The notes beneath the pieces are model-generated. The model was not told the DNA's origin. It searched no databases and saw nothing but the letters and a program-made list of their open reading frames with translations. From positions 143,675-207,674 of the forward strand of contig JBMOQX010000072.1 in the NCBI GenBank assembly GCA_049322755.1: a DNA stretch of 64,000 bases, read 5' to 3'. The DNA comes from DATIUV01 sp049322755. GTDB taxonomy: Bacteria; Pseudomonadota; Gammaproteobacteria; Burkholderiales; UBA6910. Shown here in pieces: positions 62,623 through 64,000 of the stretch (positions are counted from its first letter, which is position 1; the number at the start of each line of letters is the position of its first letter). The translations under genes were made by a program, and so were the position numbers.

Positions 62623-62676
62623 GTAAGCGTGCGGTCTGGGCCACTCTTCCCGGTTGAGTCGGCGGGGCTGACGATG

Positions 62677-62703
62677 GTGTCCACTACGAATGGTAGTGGA
62701 CAC
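62677..62703. repeat. Hairpin before IS66 tnpA
   Basis: Perfect 11-bp arms GTGTCCACTAC (62677-62687) and GTAGTGGACAC (62693-62703), loop GAATG, end 1 bp before the tnpA ATG. It may block translation from upstream transcripts. Confidence 0.8.
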
Positions 62704-62704
62704 T

Positions 62705-63124
62705 ATGAAGCCGGAGAAGCGTAGGGTCGCCGTTGAGCCGCTGCGGGTGAGCCGCAACGGCAAGCGCTTCTTCAGCGAAGCCCACCAACGCGCCGTCGTC
62801 GAGAAGTGCCTGGCCCCGGGTGCCTCGGTGTCGGCGGTGGCTCTGGCGCACGGGTTCAACGCGAACCTGGTGCGCAAGTGGATCGTCAAGCATCAAGTAG
62901 CCCGAGCGCTCGCCCGACCTGCCGGAGCGCTCATCCCCGTCAGCGTGATCGACGCTCCCAGGAAGTCCACGAAGAAGCCAAGGCGCGGCGCCGGCAAGCG
63001 CACGCCGGAGCTCCCGAACGGCTGGATCGAGATCGAAGTCGGCGCGGTGCGCGTCATCCTGCGCGGCCAGGTCGAGGCGGAACAGCTACGCGTGGTGCTC
63101 GAGGCGCTGGGTCTGTGGCGATGA
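62705..63124 (+). CDS. IS66 TnpA (accessory protein)
   Basis: IS66 orf1 product of 139 aa: a helix-turn-helix N-terminal half (FFSEAHQRAVVEKCLAPGASVSAVALAHGFNANLVRKWI, cited in part as AVALAHGFNANLVRKW) and the C-terminal IEIEVGAVRVILRGQVEAEQL. It is required with TnpB and TnpC for IS66 transposition. Complete. It overlaps tnpB by 4 bp (ATGA). Confidence 0.88.
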   Translation: MKPEKRRVAVEPLRVSRNGKRFFSEAHQRAVVEKCLAPGASVSAVALAHGFNANLVRKWIVKHQVARALARPAGALIPVSVIDAPRKSTKKPRRGAGKRTPELPNGWIEIEVGAVRVILRGQVEAEQLRVVLEALGLWR

Positions 63125-63476
63125 TCACGCTGCCCGGGGGCACGCGGATCTGGCTCGCCGCCGGCGTGACCGACATGAGGAAGGGCTTCGACGGATTGGC
63201 TGCCTTGGTGCAAGCAACCTTGGCCGAGAACCCGTTCTCGGGCCACGTGTTCGTCTTCCGCGGGCGCGCGGGCGCGCGGGCGATCGGGTGAAGGTGCTGT
63301 GGTGGGACGGCTCGGGGCTGTGCCTGTTCGCCAAGCGCCTGGAGCGTGGTCGGTTCATCTGGCCGCAGGCGAGTAGCGGTGTGGTGCACCTGAGCGTCGC
63401 GCAGCTGTCGATGCTTCTCGAAGGCATCGACTGGCGTCGTCCGGTGAGAACGGCGGCGCCGAGTCTCGCGTACTGA
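63121..63476 (+). pseudogene. IS66 TnpB, frameshifted by an 8-bp duplication
   Basis: The N-half reads MITLPGGTRIWLAAGVTDMRKGFDGLA up to FVFRGRAG and stops at about 63291. The C-half (VKVLWWDGSGLCLFAKRLE) is in another frame. The break is GGGCGCGC repeated twice (63262-63269 and 63270-63277); removing one copy restores FRGRAGDRVKVLWWDG. TnpB is therefore disrupted here by a small duplication. Confidence 0.88.
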
Positions 63477-63584
63477 TCGATGCGCACTGCATTGGAATCA
63501 CGCGAAGCTCGATGTCGAGCGTGTGCGCAAAAAAAGTTCGCGAGAATACTTCACTCGCGCGAACGGAATCAGTAGACTCGCGAT

Positions 63585-63887
63585 GTGCTCAACGCTCGTG
63601 ATCTACCCGATGACATCGAGACGCTCAAGCGTCGGGTCATCGAGCGCGAGGTGAAGCTCACCGAGCGCGATCACGAGATCGAACACCTCAAGCTGCTCAT
63701 CGCGAAGCTGCGCCGGCTGCAGTTCGGTCGCTCTTCCGAGAAGCTCGACGCGAAGATCGGCCAGCTCGAGCTCCTGGTCGAAGAGCTGGAAGCCAACCGC
63801 GCGAGCCGCGAAGCGAACGCTGCAGAAGTTGCCGCAGCCAAACCGGAGCAGCGCGAACGCCCGGTACGTCGGCCGTTGAGGCTGTAG
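63585..63887 (+). pseudogene. IS66 TnpC transposase, 5' part only
   Basis: N-terminal coiled coil of TnpC (MLNARDLPDDIETLKRRVIE to FGRSSEKLDAKIGQLELLVEEL), starting GTG 63585. Sequence matches the family up to RPVRRPL, then meets AGGCTGTAG of a second IS and stops at 63887. The zinc-binding and DDE catalytic parts are missing from the window. The gene is broken unless it resumes beyond the insert. Confidence 0.8.
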
Positions 63888-64000
63888 AAAAATCCGCTTT
63901 TCCTCTTGCCAGCCCATCTGACTGGTCGCATGATGTGCGCATTGCACATCGCGACGGAGGTGCGATACGGTGGGCCGATACAAGCACGTCGATCAGTCCC
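63880..64000 (+). mobile_element. Second IS inside IS66 tnpC (IS1182-like, left end)
   Basis: The TnpC sequence ends abruptly at GGCTGTAGAAAAATCC (about 63880), which looks like an IS left end. A hairpin GATGTGC-GCATT-GCACATC (63932-63950), a GGAGG site (63956-63960) and a transposase start follow. The family is inferred from the first codons only. Confidence 0.55.
63970..64000 (+). CDS. Transposase start (IS1182-like, cut by window end)
   Basis: GTG 63970, nine bases after GGAGG, opens MGRYKHVDQS before the window ends. This matches the M(G/A)RYKHxD start I know from IS1182-family transposases. Only ten codons are visible, so the call is tentative. Confidence 0.45.
   Translation, partial: MGRYKHVDQS

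Larger units (their letters stand above)
62623..64000 (+). mobile_element. IS66-family element (right part beyond window, interrupted)
   Basis: The left end is GTAAGCGTGCGG (62623), matching the GTAAGCG start of IS66 inverted repeats. It holds tnpA, tnpB and the first part of tnpC in order. tnpB is frameshifted and tnpC is interrupted at about 63880 by another IS, so the element is inactive. The right end is not in the window. Confidence 0.75.

Overview
The window is high-GC DNA, with most codons ending in G or C. Its gene order points to a Proteobacterium, most likely a Betaproteobacterium. The blocks behind this are thrS-infC-rpmI-rplT-pheS-pheT-ihfA-merR, surE-pcm-nlpD-rpoS, alaC-hom-thrC and dapA-bamC. 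The class is inferred from synteny; no rRNA gene is present to confirm it.

From 1 to 56.05 kb the window is ordinary chromosome. (a) 1-6.3 kb, minus strand: a proteasome-like Anbu locus with a circularly permuted ATP-grasp protein, an alpha-E protein, two tandem Anbu peptidase paralogues and a transglutaminase/DUF2126 protein cut by the window edge. (b) 6.5-11.7 kb, plus: relA, an MscS/CmpX-like membrane protein, a soluble MgtE-N/CBS protein and mgtE. (c) 11.7-19.3 kb, plus: tRNA-Val(GAC), a threonine-rich leader peptide with a terminator, thrS, infC with an AUC start, rpmI, rplT, pheS, pheT, ihfA and a MerR regulator. (d) 19.3-22.9 kb, plus: tRNA-Pro(GGG), then surE, pcm, nlpD, rpoS. (e) 23-29.6 kb, minus: MoxR-DUF58-TgpA-type transglutaminase operon, then a large acyl-CoA synthetase-like/GNAT protein. 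(f) 29.7-38.9 kb: a deacetylase divergent from the GNAT protein, a HAD phosphatase, a DUF498 protein, alaC-hom-thrC, a thioredoxin-like protein, a CBS protein and a GTPase. (g) 38.9-56 kb: DUF2868 protein, nadC, a haloacid dehalogenase-like protein, clpB with a sigma-32-type promoter, a membrane Ser/Thr kinase, a methyltransferase, dapA, bamC, a metallo-hydrolase, a cupin oxygenase, bcp, a SlyD-like isomerase and mutS.

From 56.1 kb to the end is an accessory island. It starts with a tyrosine integrase whose reading frame changes at a dnaX-like slippery heptamer. A minus-strand operon (Fic protein plus two unknown genes) and a HipBA toxin-antitoxin pair behind an AT-rich operator region follow. 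A hypothetical gene is then broken by an IS66-type element. That element is itself damaged: tnpB carries an 8-bp duplication, and tnpC is cut by a second IS whose transposase begins at the window edge.

The most notable observations are the apparent threonine attenuator in front of thrS, the tandem Anbu paralogues, and the integrase frameshift site with 12-bp-phased repeats upstream. No CRISPR array or rRNA operon was seen. No gap between genes exceeds 300 bp.
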